A stretch of 64,000 nt of DNA from Gilliamella sp. ESL0443 (GTDB lineage Bacteria > Pseudomonadota > Gammaproteobacteria > Enterobacterales > Orbaceae): positions 1,054,001-1,118,000 of the forward strand of contig NZ_CP048263.1 in the NCBI RefSeq assembly GCF_019469165.1, read 5' to 3'. This document shows, one piece after another, positions 27,402 to 41,486 of the stretch; positions within the stretch are counted from its first letter, which is position 1; each line of letters opens with the position of its first letter. The notes under the pieces are model-generated. The model had not been told where the DNA came from. It saw only the letters and a list, made by a program, of their open reading frames with translations, and searched no databases. The translations under genes were made by a program, and so were the position numbers.

Positions 27402-28565
27402 TCAATCCACCATATCTTGCTTGTTACTTAGACTCTCAATAAAATCTTCAACTACTAAAGCGGCTTTTTGAGCACCTTCTAAATATTTATCAATGAACTC
27501 TTGGTTGTAAATGGGTTCCTCTCCATAATTGGCTTTATTATCATGATTAATAAATTCATAGTGAAGTGATACTTTAAAATCCCCTTTATATTCGTAAATA
27601 TAATGACATCCTAAATCTTTATCAATTGAACATTTAATTACTAATGGTTCAGATTGAATAGGTAACCAATTTGGTTGGGGAACAATTAGAATATTTTCAT
27701 TTGTAAATTTATATAATTCTATATTATTGTCAAATTGATTACTCTCTATAAATTTATTATAACAATAATCACAGTTTTCTTTACTTTTTGCATACTCTAA
27801 GTTTTCTTGAAATATTTTAAATGAACTGTCATCAGAGCTATTCTTATTAGTTCTAAAAAAATCAATATCTAAATTGTTAAATTGTAAATTTTCATTTTTT
27901 ATATTATTGCAATAGGCAGTTAATGCTTTGGATGTTGGATGAAGGCAAATATCACTCGAGTCAATTCTAATATCACTAATTTTATCAATTTTATGAGCTA
28001 CATCATTAGAAAACTTCTCGCAAAATTTTCTTTCTGAAACATTAGCACTATTATATCCTTCAATAACCCAAAATGGTGAATATTTAGAATTAGGATAAAT
28101 ACGTAAGATTGTATCTTTTGACAGTTCAACTAAACGGCCATTTTTTTTACACTCGCTACTTGGTCTATTTTCTAAATACTTAGTCACGCCAGGTACTATG
28201 ATTAAATAAGTCGGCCAAAAGAAAGTACAAAATAATGGTAATAATATATAACTGAATAGAGAAGCCAATTTATGTCTTGAACCAAAATATTTTTTCGTTT
28301 CTGATTGGCAAAAACGAATGATAAGCGGAAAAACAATAGCTGAAAGAAAAAATACAAAAAACTCTAAATTAGCATTGATTGAAATATAAACAGTTAAAGC
28401 CAAAATTATAGTTGCTAGAATTGCTCTAATAATTCGATTCATTCTTACAAAGATAGTTATGAATGAAAAAACATAAAAGAAATAAAAGATTGGCAACAAG
28501 AATAATAATATAATAACCTCTCTTGCTACATGATGCACATCAATGGATTGAAACATGTAAAACAC
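27402..28565 (-). CDS. Uncharacterised membrane protein with a Cys-containing soluble domain
   Basis: A 387-residue protein I do not recognise. The first ~125 residues contain three or four hydrophobic segments (for example IILLFLLPIFYFFYVFSF), then a charged linker. The remaining ~260 residues look soluble and hold a CDYCYNKF motif and several further cysteines that could form disulfides if the domain is periplasmic. Charge is low and Asn/Asp/Ser content high. No operon partner: the neighbours are doxX and an isochorismatase gene, 365 and 132 bp away. Its AT-richness and lack of recognisable motifs suggest lineage-specific or acquired DNA. Confidence 0.6.
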   Translation of the reverse strand: MFYMFQSIDVHHVAREVIILLFLLPIFYFFYVFSFITIFVRMNRIIRAILATIILALTVYISINANLEFFVFFLSAIVFPLIIRFCQSETKKYFGSRHKLASLFSYILLPLFCTFFWPTYLIIVPGVTKYLENRPSSECKKNGRLVELSKDTILRIYPNSKYSPFWVIEGYNSANVSERKFCEKFSNDVAHKIDKISDIRIDSSDICLHPTSKALTAYCNNIKNENLQFNNLDIDFFRTNKNSSDDSSFKIFQENLEYAKSKENCDYCYNKFIESNQFDNNIELYKFTNENILIVPQPNWLPIQSEPLVIKCSIDKDLGCHYIYEYKGDFKVSLHYEFINHDNKANYGEEPIYNQEFIDKYLEGAQKAALVVEDFIESLSNKQDMVD

Positions 28566-28697
28566 CTATAAAATACTAATTAATATTAAATTATTTTTAA
28601 TTAGCCAGTATTATCACAGATAAATATTAATGTCAAAAATAAGAATATTTACTTCAATTATTAAAGTTTAAAATAGTGTTTTATTTATTTCACTTCA

Positions 28698-29249
28698 TTA
28701 AATTTTTTGTATAAATGATTCACATTTCTTTACTGTTGCAAATCGCATTAATGCAGACATAAAACTATCATGAACTATTTGTGAAGCAATTATATTGCCA
28801 TTAAAGTTAAGATCACGAGTAGTACAAGCATCATGAATCAAAATTGGTTGATAATTTAGTTCAAACGCACAGCGAGTGGTGGAATCAACACACATGTGAC
28901 TCATCATTCCACAAATCACTAATTGTGATATACCTAATTGCTCTAACGTCTGTTGTAAATGAGTTTGGTAAAAGCTATTTGGATATGCTTTTTGAACAAT
29001 AAATTCATTATGCTCTTCAAGAGGAAGTAATTTAGAATGTAACTGACTTCCGTAGCTATTTTTTACAAAAAAAGCGGCATTAACATCTTGATTAACGTGC
29101 TGTATATAAATAATCGGTAATTGCTTTTGGCGGAAATAATGTTGTAACTTTAAAGTATATTGTAACGTTTGTTCAGTATTATTTAACGGATATTTTCCCT
29201 GAGGGAAATAATCATTTTGTACATCAATAATCATTAATGCTTGCCTCAT
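28698..29249 (-). CDS. Isochorismatase-family cysteine hydrolase
   Basis: A 183-residue cysteine hydrolase. The catalytic triad is visible as Asp9 (MIIDVQNDYF), Lys87 (FIVQKAYPNSF) and Cys120 (VICGMMSHMCVDSTTRCA). The family includes nicotinamidases, isochorismatases and many small amidases. This one resembles the stand-alone YcaC/EntB-like hydrolases, and the substrate cannot be deduced. It is divergent from an Lrp/AsnC-type regulator with ~107 bp between starts, a layout that suggests local control. Confidence 0.87.
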   Translation of the reverse strand: MRQALMIIDVQNDYFPQGKYPLNNTEQTLQYTLKLQHYFRQKQLPIIYIQHVNQDVNAAFFVKNSYGSQLHSKLLPLEEHNEFIVQKAYPNSFYQTHLQQTLEQLGISQLVICGMMSHMCVDSTTRCAFELNYQPILIHDACTTRDLNFNGNIIASQIVHDSFMSALMRFATVKKCESFIQKI

Positions 29250-29355
29250 TTTGCTCTCCTTTATAATGTTTTATGTTATTATTCTGCAGGTATTAACTTT
29301 TAAATAACATAGTAAGTTGAAGGAATTAACAGCAGTTCGCTTTCAAAATGAAAAT

Positions 29356-29748
29356 ATGGATAAAAAAGATCGCGCTATATTAAATGAGTTAAAAGAGAAT
29401 AGTCGTCAACCTTGGCGAGAGATTGGAGAGAAGGTATTCTTGTCAAGCCAAGCAGTTGGTCAACGTGTGCAAGAGTTATTAAATAATCATATTATCGAAA
29501 AATTCACCATTAAAGAACAAAAATCTCAATTACAATTTATTACTATTTATATGAATTCAAATCAATTTGAATCATTTGAAAAGTTAGTAAAATCTTTTGA
29601 TGAGGTTTCCGAATTTTACAAAATTACTGGTGATGGTTGTTATATGATGGTCTGCCACTTTGAAAATAATAGTCTAGAGAACTTCTTAAATAAAATTGCT
29701 GATTATAGTCGTTACAAGGTCAGCCATAAGTTAAAACAAATCTTATAA
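29356..29748 (+). CDS. Lrp/AsnC-family transcriptional regulator
   Basis: About 130 residues from the ATG at 29356 (MDKKDRAILNELKENSRQPW), giving the typical Lrp N-terminal helix-turn-helix. A TTG at 29317 would add 13 residues and cannot be excluded. The C-terminal RAM domain (ITIYMNSNQFESFEKLV, then YKITGDGCYMMVCHFEN) would bind a small ligand. It diverges from the isochorismatase-family gene, which is its likely target. Slightly shorter than classical Lrp. Confidence 0.85.
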   Translation: MDKKDRAILNELKENSRQPWREIGEKVFLSSQAVGQRVQELLNNHIIEKFTIKEQKSQLQFITIYMNSNQFESFEKLVKSFDEVSEFYKITGDGCYMMVCHFENNSLENFLNKIADYSRYKVSHKLKQIL

Positions 29749-29851
29749 TTAATCGTAAAAATAAATGATTAAATATTTATATTTGATAAGTCATTATTGT
29801 TAATAATAATCGCTTGCTTACAATTTATTTTAATAAATTAACAAAAAGCTA

Positions 29852-29878
29852 TTGCTCATTAATCGTTTCTGTTATATT
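29852..29878 (+). promoter_or_regulatory. Probable his operon promoter
   Basis: TATATT at 29873-29878 is preceded by TG at 29870-29871, giving an extended -10 element. TTGCTC at 29852-29857 is a possible -35 with a short 15-bp spacer, which the extended -10 would compensate. The hisL start is 36 bp downstream. Confidence 0.5.
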
Positions 29879-29913
29879 TTGTACAACAGTTAAATTTAAA
29901 GGTTTTATTTTTT

Positions 29914-29961
29914 ATGAATTGTTTTTGTATGACTAAACACCATCATCACCATCATTCCTGA
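29914..29961 (+). CDS. hisL: his operon leader peptide
   Basis: A 15-codon open frame reads MNCFCMTKHHHHHHS. Six consecutive His codons (CAC CAT CAT CAC CAT CAT) are the classical attenuation sensor: when charged tRNA-His is scarce the ribosome stalls here and an anti-terminator forms. The AAAGG at 29898-29902 is a plausible ribosome-binding site. The terminator follows at 30029, and hisG starts 136 bp after the peptide stop. Confidence 0.93.
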   Translation: MNCFCMTKHHHHHHS

Positions 29962-29984
29962 ATAGTCTTCGGGCGATTGGTGCT

Positions 29985-30062
29985 GGAAGACAAATGGTCT
30001 TCCGGTGATTTCGCAAAAGCAAATAGAGAACCCTCGGAAGATCAAACTTCCGAGGGTTTTTT
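29985..30062 (+). terminator. his attenuator: pause/anti-terminator stem and rho-independent terminator
   Basis: GGAAGAC (29985-29991) can pair with GTCTTCC (29997-30003). The terminator stem is AACCCTCGGAAG (30029-30040) with CTTCCGAGGGTT (30047-30058), a 12-bp stem with a 6-nt loop followed by TTTTTT. GTCTTCC upstream can also pair with GGAAG of the terminator 5' arm, a route to the alternative fold. Together with hisL this is a complete attenuation region. Confidence 0.9.
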
Positions 30063-30097
30063 GTTTGTGGTTAATAATTTTATTTAGGGAGAATAAC

Positions 30098-30997
30098 ATG
30101 TTGGATAATTCACGTTTACGTATAGCAATGCAAAAATCAGGACGTTTAAGTGATGAGTCAAAAAAATTACTAGCTCAGTGTGGTATCAAAATTAATCTAC
30201 AAGAGCAACGTCTAATTGCTTTCGCTGAAAATATGCCAATTGATATTTTACGCGTTCGTGATGACGATATACCAGGCCTTGTGATTGATGGCGTAGTTGA
30301 TATTGGTATTGTGGGCGAAAATGTTTTAGAAGAAGAAGTTCTAGATAGGCAAGCTGAAGGTTATAATCCACAATATAAAAAATTACGTAGACTTGATTTT
30401 GGAGGATGTCGTTTATCTATTGCCGCCCCTCGTGACTTTAACTATACAGGTCCTGAGTGCTTAAATAATTTGCGTGTAGCAACAACTTATCCTCACCTAC
30501 TCCGCCGTTATCTCTCTCAATATAATGTAAGTTTTAAAACTTGTTTGCTTAATGGTTCTGTTGAAGTGGCTCCTCGAGCTGGTTTAGCTGATGTAATTTG
30601 TGATTTGGTATCAAGTGGTGCAACTCTTGAGGCCAATGGTTTACAAGAAATAGAAGTCATTTATAAATCTAAAGCATGCTTAATTCAACGTGAAGGTGAA
30701 ATGTCCTGCACTAAACAAGCCTTAATCGATAAAGTGATGACTCGAATTCAAGGTGTAATTCAAGCTCGTGAATCTAAATATATTATGCTTCACGCTCCAA
30801 CAGCAGTTTTAGATCAAGTTGTTTCGCTATTACCTGGTGCAGAAAATCCAACTATTTTACCATTAACTGGTGAACAAAATCGGGTAGCATTACACATGGT
30901 TAGTACTGAGTCATTATTCTGGGAAACCATGGAAAAACTAAAAGCATTAGGTGCTAGTTCAATCCTTGTATTACCAATTGAAAAAATGATGGAGTAA
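30098..30997 (+). CDS. hisG: ATP phosphoribosyltransferase (long form)
   Basis: A 299-residue long-form HisG that catalyses the first committed step, joining ATP and PRPP; histidine inhibits it through the C-terminal regulatory domain. The ATG at 30098 is preceded by AGGGAGAATAAC and starts [17 protein letters not shown], matching the E. coli length exactly; the frame upstream runs through the attenuator and is not used. The PRPP loop region reads [14 protein letters not shown]. First structural gene of hisGDCBHAF(IE). Confidence 0.96.
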   Translation: MLDNSRLRIAMQKSGRLSDESKKLLAQCGIKINLQEQRLIAFAENMPIDILRVRDDDIPGLVIDGVVDIGIVGENVLEEEVLDRQAEGYNPQYKKLRRLDFGGCRLSIAAPRDFNYTGPECLNNLRVATTYPHLLRRYLSQYNVSFKTCLLNGSVEVAPRAGLADVICDLVSSGATLEANGLQEIEVIYKSKACLIQREGEMSCTKQALIDKVMTRIQGVIQARESKYIMLHAPTAVLDQVVSLLPGAENPTILPLTGEQNRVALHMVSTESLFWETMEKLKALGASSILVLPIEKMME

Positions 30998-31001
30998 TCA
31001 A

Positions 31002-32300
31002 ATGAAGCTTTCTTATTGGCAAAATTGTTCTAAAGAACAGCAAGCAGAATTATTAACTCGCCCGGCAATTGCTGCCTCAGATTCTATTAGCCAAGTGGTT
31101 AAAGATATTTTGACACAGGTTAAACAAAATGGTGACCTAGCCCTCAACGCATTGAGTAATAAATATGATAAAACTCAAACCAATCAAATTAAATTAACGG
31201 AAGATGAGATAAAAACAGCAACTAGTCGTGTCAAATCGGATTTAAAACAGGCAATGCAATTGGCTGTAAGCAATATTGAAAAATTTCATCAGGCACAAGT
31301 AAGACAGACCATAACAGTTGAAACTATGCCAGGTATTCAATGCCAATCAGTGACCAGACCTATTGATTCAGTTGGTCTTTATATACCTGGTGGTTCTGCT
31401 CCTTTATTATCGACTGTTTTAATGTTGGCTATTCCAGCCAAAATTGCTGGTTGTCGTAAAGTGATTTTATGCTCACCTCCCCCAATTGCTGATGAAATTT
31501 TATATGCTGCCGATCTTTGTGGTGTAACAGAAATCTATCAACTAGGTGGCGCACAAGCGATTGCTGCAATGGCATTAGGTACCGAATCAGTTCCCAAAGT
31601 CGATAAAATATTTGGCCCGGGTAATGCTTATGTTACTGAAGCCAAACGTCAAGTAAGTCAACGTCTTGATGGCGCAGCTATTGATATGCCAGCAGGCCCT
31701 TCTGAAGTATTGGTCATCGCCGATAGTTCTGCTAATCCATCTTTTATAGCTGCTGATTTACTTTCTCAAGCTGAACATGGACCGGATTCACAAGTGGTAC
31801 TACTTACTCCTGATGAGAAGATTGCACAGGAAGTTTCGATTGAGGTTGATAAACAACTTATGCAACTATCGCGCCAAGATATTGCTGAAAAAGCGTTGAA
31901 AGAAAGCCGACTTATAGTAACCAACGATTTAGAAGAATGTGTAGATATCAGCAATCGTTATGGGCCTGAGCATTTAATTATTCAAACTAAAAATGCCGAT
32001 CAACTGGTTGATAAAATTAATAGTGCCGGTTCAATATTTATCGGTGATTGGTCACCAGAATCGGCTGGCGATTATGCATCAGGTACAAATCATGTATTAC
32101 CTACTTATGGTTATACCTCAACTTATTCAAGCCTCGGGTTACCAGATTTTCAAAAACGGATGACTGTACAAAAATTAACGCCTGATGGATTGAAAGCGAT
32201 AGGTACAGCAGTTGAGCTAATGGCACAAGCTGAGCAACTGACTGCACACAAAAATGCGGTAACGATTCGCTTAGCTAAACTTAATGCTGATAATAAATAA
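31002..32300 (+). CDS. hisD: Histidinol dehydrogenase
   Basis: A 432-residue zinc enzyme that oxidises L-histidinol to histidine in two NAD-dependent steps. Characteristic segments are [61 protein letters not shown] and GPEHLIIQT, which contribute the zinc and active-site His/Glu residues. It starts 4 bp after the hisG stop, inside the operon. Confidence 0.97.
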   Translation: MKLSYWQNCSKEQQAELLTRPAIAASDSISQVVKDILTQVKQNGDLALNALSNKYDKTQTNQIKLTEDEIKTATSRVKSDLKQAMQLAVSNIEKFHQAQVRQTITVETMPGIQCQSVTRPIDSVGLYIPGGSAPLLSTVLMLAIPAKIAGCRKVILCSPPPIADEILYAADLCGVTEIYQLGGAQAIAAMALGTESVPKVDKIFGPGNAYVTEAKRQVSQRLDGAAIDMPAGPSEVLVIADSSANPSFIAADLLSQAEHGPDSQVVLLTPDEKIAQEVSIEVDKQLMQLSRQDIAEKALKESRLIVTNDLEECVDISNRYGPEHLIIQTKNADQLVDKINSAGSIFIGDWSPESAGDYASGTNHVLPTYGYTSTYSSLGLPDFQKRMTVQKLTPDGLKAIGTAVELMAQAEQLTAHKNAVTIRLAKLNADNK

Positions 32301-32303
32301 TAG

Positions 32304-33371
<1,068 letters not shown>

Positions 33372-33379
33372 GAGCAAGT

Positions 33380-34447
33380 ATGTTACAAAAATATTTATTT
33401 ATCGATCGTGACGGAACATTAATTGTTGAACCTCCTATCGATTTTCAAGTTGATAGTTTTGAAAAACTTGAATTTGAACCCAATGTGATACCCGCATTAC
33501 TTAAATTACAAGTTGCTGGTTATAAATTAGTTATGGTGACCAATCAAGATGGTTTAGGCACCAGCAGCTATCCACAAGCCAAATTTGATGGCCCTCATAA
33601 CTTAATGATGCAAATATTTGAATCACAAGGCGTCAGATTTGAAGAAGTTTTAATTTGTCCACATTTTCCTGAGGACAATTGTGAGTGCCGTAAACCTAAA
33701 CTAAAACTGGTTCTTCCTTATTTAATGAATGGCAACTTAGACAAACAAAATAGCTATGTAATTGGTGACAGGGTCACTGATATCCAGCTTGCAGAAAATA
33801 TGCAAATAAAAGGGTTACGTTATGATCCAGTAAATCTTAATTGGAACGAAATAGCTCAACGTTTAACCACAGCAGATCGTTATGCAAAAGTCGAAAGAAA
33901 CACCAAAGAGACTAAGATTTTAGTTGAGGTTTGGTTAGATAGGCAAGGTGGTAGCCAAATTAATACAGGTATTGGTTTTTTTGACCATATGCTCGATCAA
34001 ATTGCTATTCATGGTGGCATTAAACTCAATATCCAAGTTGAAGGTGATCTTCATGTTGATGATCATCACACCATTGAAGATACAGGCCTTGCTTTAGGTG
34101 AAGCGCTAAAACAAGCTCTTGGAGATAAACGTGGAATCACGCGCTATGCATCAGTTATTCCAATGGATGAATGTTTAGCAAAATGTGCAATAGATATTTC
34201 TGGTCGCCCTTACCTTGTATTTTCGGCACAATTTAGTGATCCTAAAGTTGGAGATATGAGTACACAAATGGTAGAACATTTCTTCTACTCTTTAACTTAT
34301 GCTATGGGGATCACCTTACATATTGAAACATCAGGAAATAATGATCATCATAGAATCGAGAGCTTATTTAAAGCGTTTGCTCGAACACTTAAACAAGCAA
34401 TTAAAATTGAAAGTGATAGATTACCTAGTTCGAAAGGAGTGCTATAG
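33380..34447 (+). CDS. hisB: Bifunctional histidinol-phosphatase / imidazoleglycerol-phosphate dehydratase
   Basis: A 355-residue fusion. The N-terminal HAD phosphatase (about residues 1-165) has the nucleophile pair Asp9/Asp11 in FIDRDGTLI and a zinc loop [15 protein letters not shown]. The C-terminal dehydratase has [35 protein letters not shown] and [19 protein letters not shown] with the manganese-binding histidines. The fused form is typical of gammaproteobacteria. It abuts hisH directly. A one-mismatch matS-like sequence lies inside at 33765. Confidence 0.97.
   Translation: MLQKYLFIDRDGTLIVEPPIDFQVDSFEKLEFEPNVIPALLKLQVAGYKLVMVTNQDGLGTSSYPQAKFDGPHNLMMQIFESQGVRFEEVLICPHFPEDNCECRKPKLKLVLPYLMNGNLDKQNSYVIGDRVTDIQLAENMQIKGLRYDPVNLNWNEIAQRLTTADRYAKVERNTKETKILVEVWLDRQGGSQINTGIGFFDHMLDQIAIHGGIKLNIQVEGDLHVDDHHTIEDTGLALGEALKQALGDKRGITRYASVIPMDECLAKCAIDISGRPYLVFSAQFSDPKVGDMSTQMVEHFFYSLTYAMGITLHIETSGNNDHHRIESLFKAFARTLKQAIKIESDRLPSSKGVL
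33765..33777. other. matS-like sequence (one mismatch)
   Basis: GTGACAGGGTCAC keeps both GTGAC/GTCAC arms of the matS consensus; the central Y position is G. It is inside hisB coding sequence (GDRVTD codons), so coding constraint may explain it. Confidence 0.3.
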
Positions 34448-36541
<2,094 letters not shown>

Positions 36542-36548
<7 letters not shown>

Positions 36549-37168
36549 CTCAACATTCCCAAATACAGATAGATACAAAATCACTTGATTGGCAAAAAGT
36601 CGATAATTTAATGCCAGTTATTATTCAGCATTATATTTCTGGTGAAGTGCTCATGCTGGGTTATATGAATCAGGAAGCTTTAGCTCAAACCCTAAATAGC
36701 GGAAAAGTAACGTTTTATTCTCGAACTAAACAACGTTTATGGATCAAAGGCGAAACCTCAGGCAACTTTTTAAACGTGGTTAATATCTCAACCGATTGTG
36801 ATAACGATACGCTGTTAATTTTAGTCAATCCGATTGGACCAACTTGTCATACTGGAACAAACAGCTGCTTTAAGAATTCTAAAACTGAATGGGGCTTTCT
36901 ATACGATTTAGAACAATTACTTGGCTCTCGTAAGCAAGCTGATCCTAACACCTCTTATACTGCAAAACTCTATCATGATGGTACTAAGCGTATTGCTCAG
37001 AAAGTCGGAGAAGAAGGTGTAGAAACCGCCCTTGCTGCCACTGTACGAGATAAAGAAGAATTGAAAAATGAATCGGCAGATTTGATTTACCATCTATTAG
37101 TCTTACTACAGGATCAAAATCTATCACTCCAAGATGTGATTGGCATTTTAAAAGCTAGACATAAATAA
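36542..37168 (+). CDS. hisI: Bifunctional phosphoribosyl-AMP cyclohydrolase / phosphoribosyl-ATP pyrophosphatase
   Basis: A 208-residue HisIE fusion catalysing the second and third steps. The N-terminal cyclohydrolase half has [29 protein letters not shown] and the zinc ligands in [13 protein letters not shown] and GPTCHTG. The C-terminal pyrophosphatase half starts near 113 and has [20 protein letters not shown] and [13 protein letters not shown]. Last gene of the operon, followed by a strong terminator. Confidence 0.96.
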
Positions 37169-37175
37169 TATTAAA

Positions 37176-37218
37176 AAGAAACCAAGCGAGGCACAATCTT
37201 TGAGCTTGGTTTCTTAAA
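37176..37218 (+). terminator. his operon terminator
   Basis: AAGAAACCAAGC (37176-37187) pairs with GCTTGGTTTCTT (37204-37215) around a 16-nt loop. The A-rich 5' arm and T-rich 3' arm suit termination from both sides, including cysB. Confidence 0.85.
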
Positions 37219-37243
37219 ATACATTTCAAAATGACCTATCGGT

Positions 37244-38215
37244 TTATCTAACAGGTAATTTAACTCCATTAAACATAGCTTGCACTGCTACATTGTTTTC
37301 ACAAAGACTAATTTTATCTATAGTTTGTCTATTTAAATGTGGAGAAAATTGACTAATAAAATCATACATATAATTACGCAAGAACAGAGATCGTGCGAAG
37401 ACGATATAAGTTGTACTGTAAGGGAATATATGGCCGGCATTTAGCACCACAAATTCACAATCTGAACTTTCATCAACCGCCATTTTAGCCACAATGCCAA
37501 CACCAACACCTAATTTGACATAGGTTTTAATCAAATCAGCATCAGTAGTGCTAAATACAATATTTGGGACTTGATTAGCTTTAATAAATGCCTGATTAAG
37601 ATCGGAACCATCATTAGAAAAATCATAACTAACTAATGGATATTTAGATAGCTCATCAATTGTAACTAAACTGCTTTTAGCTAAAGGGTGATCTTTCATG
37701 ACAATGACAGCTTGGTTCCAATGATAACAAGGTAATGCAATCATATCATCACTAAGATCTGATAAATCGGTCACGATAGCAAAATCAGCTTGTCCAGTTT
37801 GTACTTGCATCAGGCATTGAGGAGATGACCCTTGTTCCATATGAAGAGTGATACTCGGGTACTGTTGCATAAATTGTTGGATAACAAGAGGTAAAGTATA
37901 ACGAGCTTGAGTATAAGTGGTTGTTATCCTTAATGAGCCTTGATTTGGTTGACTAAACTCTTTAGCTAAAATTTTAATATCTTGTGCTTTATTTAAAATT
38001 TCACGGGCTAAAGCTATAATCTGCTCACCAACTGGTGTAACTTCTGAAAGATGTTTACCTACACGGGTAAAGATTTGTACATTTAGCTCATCTTCCAATA
38101 ATTTAATCTGCTTACTTATTCCAGGTTGAGAGGTATAAAGTTTTTCAGAGGTAAGCGATACATTGAGATCATTATTAACAACCTCAACAATATAACGCAG
38201 CTGTTGCAACTTCAT
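37244..38215 (-). CDS. cysB: CysB, LysR-family regulator of cysteine biosynthesis
   Basis: A 323-residue LysR-type activator, one residue shorter than E. coli CysB. The N-terminus MKLQQLRYIVEVVNNDLNVS and helix-turn-helix LYTSQPGISKQIKLLEDEL are nearly the enterobacterial sequence. The effector domain (TTTYTQARYTLPLVIQQF) binds N-acetylserine or O-acetylserine and controls sulfur assimilation genes. The frame extends to 38299, but the ATG at 38215 is clearly the family start. Degenerate copies of the local repeat lie just upstream. Confidence 0.94.
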   Translation of the reverse strand: MKLQQLRYIVEVVNNDLNVSLTSEKLYTSQPGISKQIKLLEDELNVQIFTRVGKHLSEVTPVGEQIIALAREILNKAQDIKILAKEFSQPNQGSLRITTTYTQARYTLPLVIQQFMQQYPSITLHMEQGSSPQCLMQVQTGQADFAIVTDLSDLSDDMIALPCYHWNQAVIVMKDHPLAKSSLVTIDELSKYPLVSYDFSNDGSDLNQAFIKANQVPNIVFSTTDADLIKTYVKLGVGVGIVAKMAVDESSDCEFVVLNAGHIFPYSTTYIVFARSLFLRNYMYDFISQFSPHLNRQTIDKISLCENNVAVQAMFNGVKLPVR

Positions 38216-38239
38216 GACAAAGGCTCCTTTAACTATATA

Positions 38240-38280
38240 CCTTTCCCTTTTCTCAAAAAAAACTTGAGGAAAGGGGTTTA
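38240..38280 (-). repeat. Degenerate copy of the 30-bp repeat family, forming a hairpin
   Basis: On the minus strand this reads AAACCCCTTTCCTCAAG followed by TTTTTTTT, close to the repeat at 4275. CCTTTCCCTTTTCTCAA at 38240-38256 and TTGAGGAAAGG at 38264-38274 form an imperfect stem with a short loop. It lies in the leader of cysB. Confidence 0.6.
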
Positions 38281-38380
38281 TTAAGGTAATTCCCTTCACA
38301 CCTTATCACATAAACGGCTTTTTATATTAAACAGCTACTGAACCTGAGCTATTCTTTATAAAATGATTAAGTGTTATTAC

Positions 38381-40981
38381 CTATTTTTTACTATTAACCC
38401 ATTTACCATGAACATATTGCATGACCCAACCAGTAGATTTGCCGTTAACTTCAGAAGTAACATACTGTTCTTTATTCTTTCGGCTATAACGAACAATACT
38501 TGGATTACCATTTGGATCATGGCTTGGTGCTTCAGTTAAATAAATAAATTTTTCTGGTAAACGATATTTAAAGCGTTGTAACTCTTCAACTAATGGTGCA
38601 CGAGTTTCCCGTGATTTTGGGAAATTATGCGCTGCTAAAAATATACCTGATGCACCATCTCTAAGGACAAAATGTGCATCTGATTTAGTACATTGTAATT
38701 CAGGCAAATCAACTGGATCTTCTTTAGGAGGAGCCACATCACCATTTTTCAAGATTTTACGTGTATTTTTACAATCTTGATTAGTACAGCCCATATAGAG
38801 TCCAAAACGACCTGATTTAAGGTGCATTTCTGATCCACATTTTTCACATTCGATAATGGGCCCATCATAACTTTTTACTTTAAATGTACCCTTTTCAACC
38901 AAAGAACCATCACAAATAGGATTATTACCACAAATATGCAGCTTACGCTCATTATCAAGCAGATAGCTATCCATAGCGGTATGACATTTAGGGCAACGTT
39001 TAAGTGCTCTTAAAGCGTTGGTTTCAGCTGTTTCAGCTTCTTCCAAAATGTTTAAGGTTTCATGTTCTGGAATTAAGTTAATTGTCTGCTTACAACGCTC
39101 TTTTGGCGGTAATGCATAACCAGAACAAGCTAAAAACACGCCGGTTCCTGCAGTTTTAATCCCCATTTCACGACCACAATTAGGACATTTAATTTCTGGT
39201 GTTAAAACTAAAGGATTTAATTGCATTCCACCATGATCTGGATCTTGTTCAGCGATTTCAAGATGCTGGCTAAAATCTTCAAAAAATTGATCTAAAACTT
39301 CGCGCCATTCTTGTTTTTTATTAGCGATCTCATCAAGTGCATGTTCCATACGAGCGGTAAAATCATAACTCATAAGATCATTAAAATTTTCACTTAATCT
39401 ATCGGTAACAATTTCACCAATTTTTTCTGCGTAAAAACGACGATTATCTAATCGTACATATCCACGATCTTGAATAGTTGAAATGATCGTTGCATAAGTA
39501 GAAGGACGACCAATTTCTCGTTTTTCCAACTCTTTTACTAAAGAAGCTTCATTGTAACGAGCGGGTGGTTTAGTAAAGTGTTGATCTGGATTTAAGCTAA
39601 GTAACTCTAAAATATCTTTGACAGATACAGCAGGTAACATTTTATCTTCATTGTTTTTACTCAACTGAGATTGTACTTTTGTCCAACCATCAAAACGTAA
39701 AGTACGACCTTTTGCTTTTAAAGTAAAATCCCCAGCTTTAACAGTAACAGTAATTGAGTTATATTCAGCTGATGTCATTTGACAAGCAACAAATTGACGC
39801 CAAATTAATTGATACAACTTAACAGCATCAACTTCAACATCACTCAAACTTGTAGCTTGTATATTAACATCTGAAGGACGAATAGCTTCGTGTGCTTCTT
39901 GTGAGTTTTTCTTACTGGTATAAACATTCGGTGATTTTGGTAGATATTTATCACCATAATTTTCACCGATATAATCTCGGACCATCGTTAATGCATCTTG
40001 ACTCAAATTTGTAGAGTCGGTACGCATATAAGTAATATAACCTGCCTCGTATAAACGCTGTGCTAACATCATTGTCTTTTTCACCCCGAAGCCAAGGCGA
40101 GTACTTGCAGCTTGTTGTAAAGTCGACGTAATAAATGGCGCAGTTGGATTACTTTTAGTTGGCTTTTCTTCAATATTAGTTACTTGATATTGTTTATTAT
40201 TTAGCTCTGCTAAAGCAATATCAATAGCAACTCGATCTTTCGGTTCAAACGCATCATCTTTATAATGCGTAACTTGCATCGTTAGTTTTTCTTGATTAGC
40301 TGTTTTTAAGTCAGCATAGAGCTCCCAATACTCTTCAGGAATAAAGGCATGGATTTCACGTTCACGTTCAACAACTAATCGTACCGCAACGGATTGGACT
40401 CGACCAGCTGACAAACCTCTTGCTACTTTTTTCCAAAGTAATGGCGACACCATAAAACCAACTACGCGGTCCATAAATCGGCGTGCCTGCTGAGCATTAA
40501 CACGATCCATATCAAGCATAGCAGGATGCTTAAACGCATTTTGAATCGCAGTTTTAGTGATTTCATTAAATACAACACGTCGATATTTATCATCATCACC
40601 ACCAATAACATCTTTTAGATGCCACGCGATGGCTTCCCCTTCTCTATCCAAGTCGGTTGCGAGATAAATCATATCAGCATCTTTGGCTAACTTTTTAAGC
40701 TCATCAACTACCCGCTCTTTACCGGGTAAAATTTCATAATGAGCCTTCCAACCATTATAAGGATCGACACTCATACGATCGACTAAGATCTGCTTTTCAG
40801 ATCGTTTTACTTTCTTCTCGGCTTTATCTTTACTGGTTTTTTCATTGCGGTGGCTACTACCACTAACTGGAAGATCTCGAATATGCCCTACGCTTGATTT
40901 AACCACGAAATCTTTGCCAAGATATTTATTAATTGTTTTTGCTTTTGCTGGTGATTCCACAATAACAAGGGATTTTCCCAT
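38381..40981 (-). CDS. topA: DNA topoisomerase I
   Basis: An 866-residue type IA topoisomerase that relaxes negative supercoils. The TOPRIM domain starts [20 protein letters not shown] and has [15 protein letters not shown]. The catalytic tyrosine is Tyr318 in [14 protein letters not shown]. Three C-terminal CxxC zinc ribbons are visible ([19 protein letters not shown] with [16 protein letters not shown] with CTNQDC), then zinc-free ribbon-like segments. Downstream of matP in the same direction, 29 bp apart; topA and cysB are also neighbours in E. coli. Confidence 0.97.
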   Translation of the reverse strand: MGKSLVIVESPAKAKTINKYLGKDFVVKSSVGHIRDLPVSGSSHRNEKTSKDKAEKKVKRSEKQILVDRMSVDPYNGWKAHYEILPGKERVVDELKKLAKDADMIYLATDLDREGEAIAWHLKDVIGGDDDKYRRVVFNEITKTAIQNAFKHPAMLDMDRVNAQQARRFMDRVVGFMVSPLLWKKVARGLSAGRVQSVAVRLVVEREREIHAFIPEEYWELYADLKTANQEKLTMQVTHYKDDAFEPKDRVAIDIALAELNNKQYQVTNIEEKPTKSNPTAPFITSTLQQAASTRLGFGVKKTMMLAQRLYEAGYITYMRTDSTNLSQDALTMVRDYIGENYGDKYLPKSPNVYTSKKNSQEAHEAIRPSDVNIQATSLSDVEVDAVKLYQLIWRQFVACQMTSAEYNSITVTVKAGDFTLKAKGRTLRFDGWTKVQSQLSKNNEDKMLPAVSVKDILELLSLNPDQHFTKPPARYNEASLVKELEKREIGRPSTYATIISTIQDRGYVRLDNRRFYAEKIGEIVTDRLSENFNDLMSYDFTARMEHALDEIANKKQEWREVLDQFFEDFSQHLEIAEQDPDHGGMQLNPLVLTPEIKCPNCGREMGIKTAGTGVFLACSGYALPPKERCKQTINLIPEHETLNILEEAETAETNALRALKRCPKCHTAMDSYLLDNERKLHICGNNPICDGSLVEKGTFKVKSYDGPIIECEKCGSEMHLKSGRFGLYMGCTNQDCKNTRKILKNGDVAPPKEDPVDLPELQCTKSDAHFVLRDGASGIFLAAHNFPKSRETRAPLVEELQRFKYRLPEKFIYLTEAPSHDPNGNPSIVRYSRKNKEQYVTSEVNGKSTGWVMQYVHGKWVNSKK

Positions 40982-41010
40982 AATTAAACCTATTTATCCT
41001 GTAGTTTAAG

Positions 41011-41475
41011 TTATTTACTGTCTAAATTAACATCAAGTAATGACAGTAAATCATCTTTAATTGTCGACACTTTACTTGCATACTGCTCTTTTTGCTCTGC
41101 ATCTTCAATTAATTGTGTAATTGTTTGTGACAACGTACATCCCCGGCGTTTAGCTAAATTAGCTAATCTTTGCCAGACTAGAAATTCTAAATCAATAGAC
41201 TTTTTACGTGTATTTTGCTGCTCGGCATTAAAATGTCGTTTTCGTCGCGCCCGAATGGTTTGCTTCATGCGGTTATCTAAATCGGGATTTAAATGCTGCT
41301 TAATCCAATCAACGACGGCTGTCGGTTTATGTTCTAATAACAATAGTTCATTTACGGCTTGTTGAGCTGCACTCTTTTCAACATAACGAGTGATAGGCTC
41401 CCCTTCTAAATGTCTTTTTACTAAATAGTGCCACTTCCAACCGCATTCAAGGTTTTCTAATTGTTGATATTTCAT
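41011..41475 (-). CDS. matP: Ter macrodomain organiser MatP
   Basis: A 154-residue DNA-binding protein. [20 protein letters not shown], then [20 protein letters not shown], then [20 protein letters not shown] follow E. coli MatP very closely. The four-helix bundle and ribbon-helix-helix bind matS sites, and the C-terminal coiled coil bridges them, condensing the Ter region and linking it to ZapB. The ATG at 41475 gives the family start; the 20 extra codons of the longer frame are rejected. A matS-like sequence lies 12 bp upstream of the start. Confidence 0.96.
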   Translation of the reverse strand: MKYQQLENLECGWKWHYLVKRHLEGEPITRYVEKSAAQQAVNELLLLEHKPTAVVDWIKQHLNPDLDNRMKQTIRARRKRHFNAEQQNTRKKSIDLEFLVWQRLANLAKRRGCTLSQTITQLIEDAEQKEQYASKVSTIKDDLLSLLDVNLDSK

Positions 41476-41486
41476 AAGCTCACCTT

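Noticed and set aside
41126-41138. GTGACAACGTACA inside matP as a matS site.
   Set aside because: The right arm does not match the consensus and the sequence is coding.
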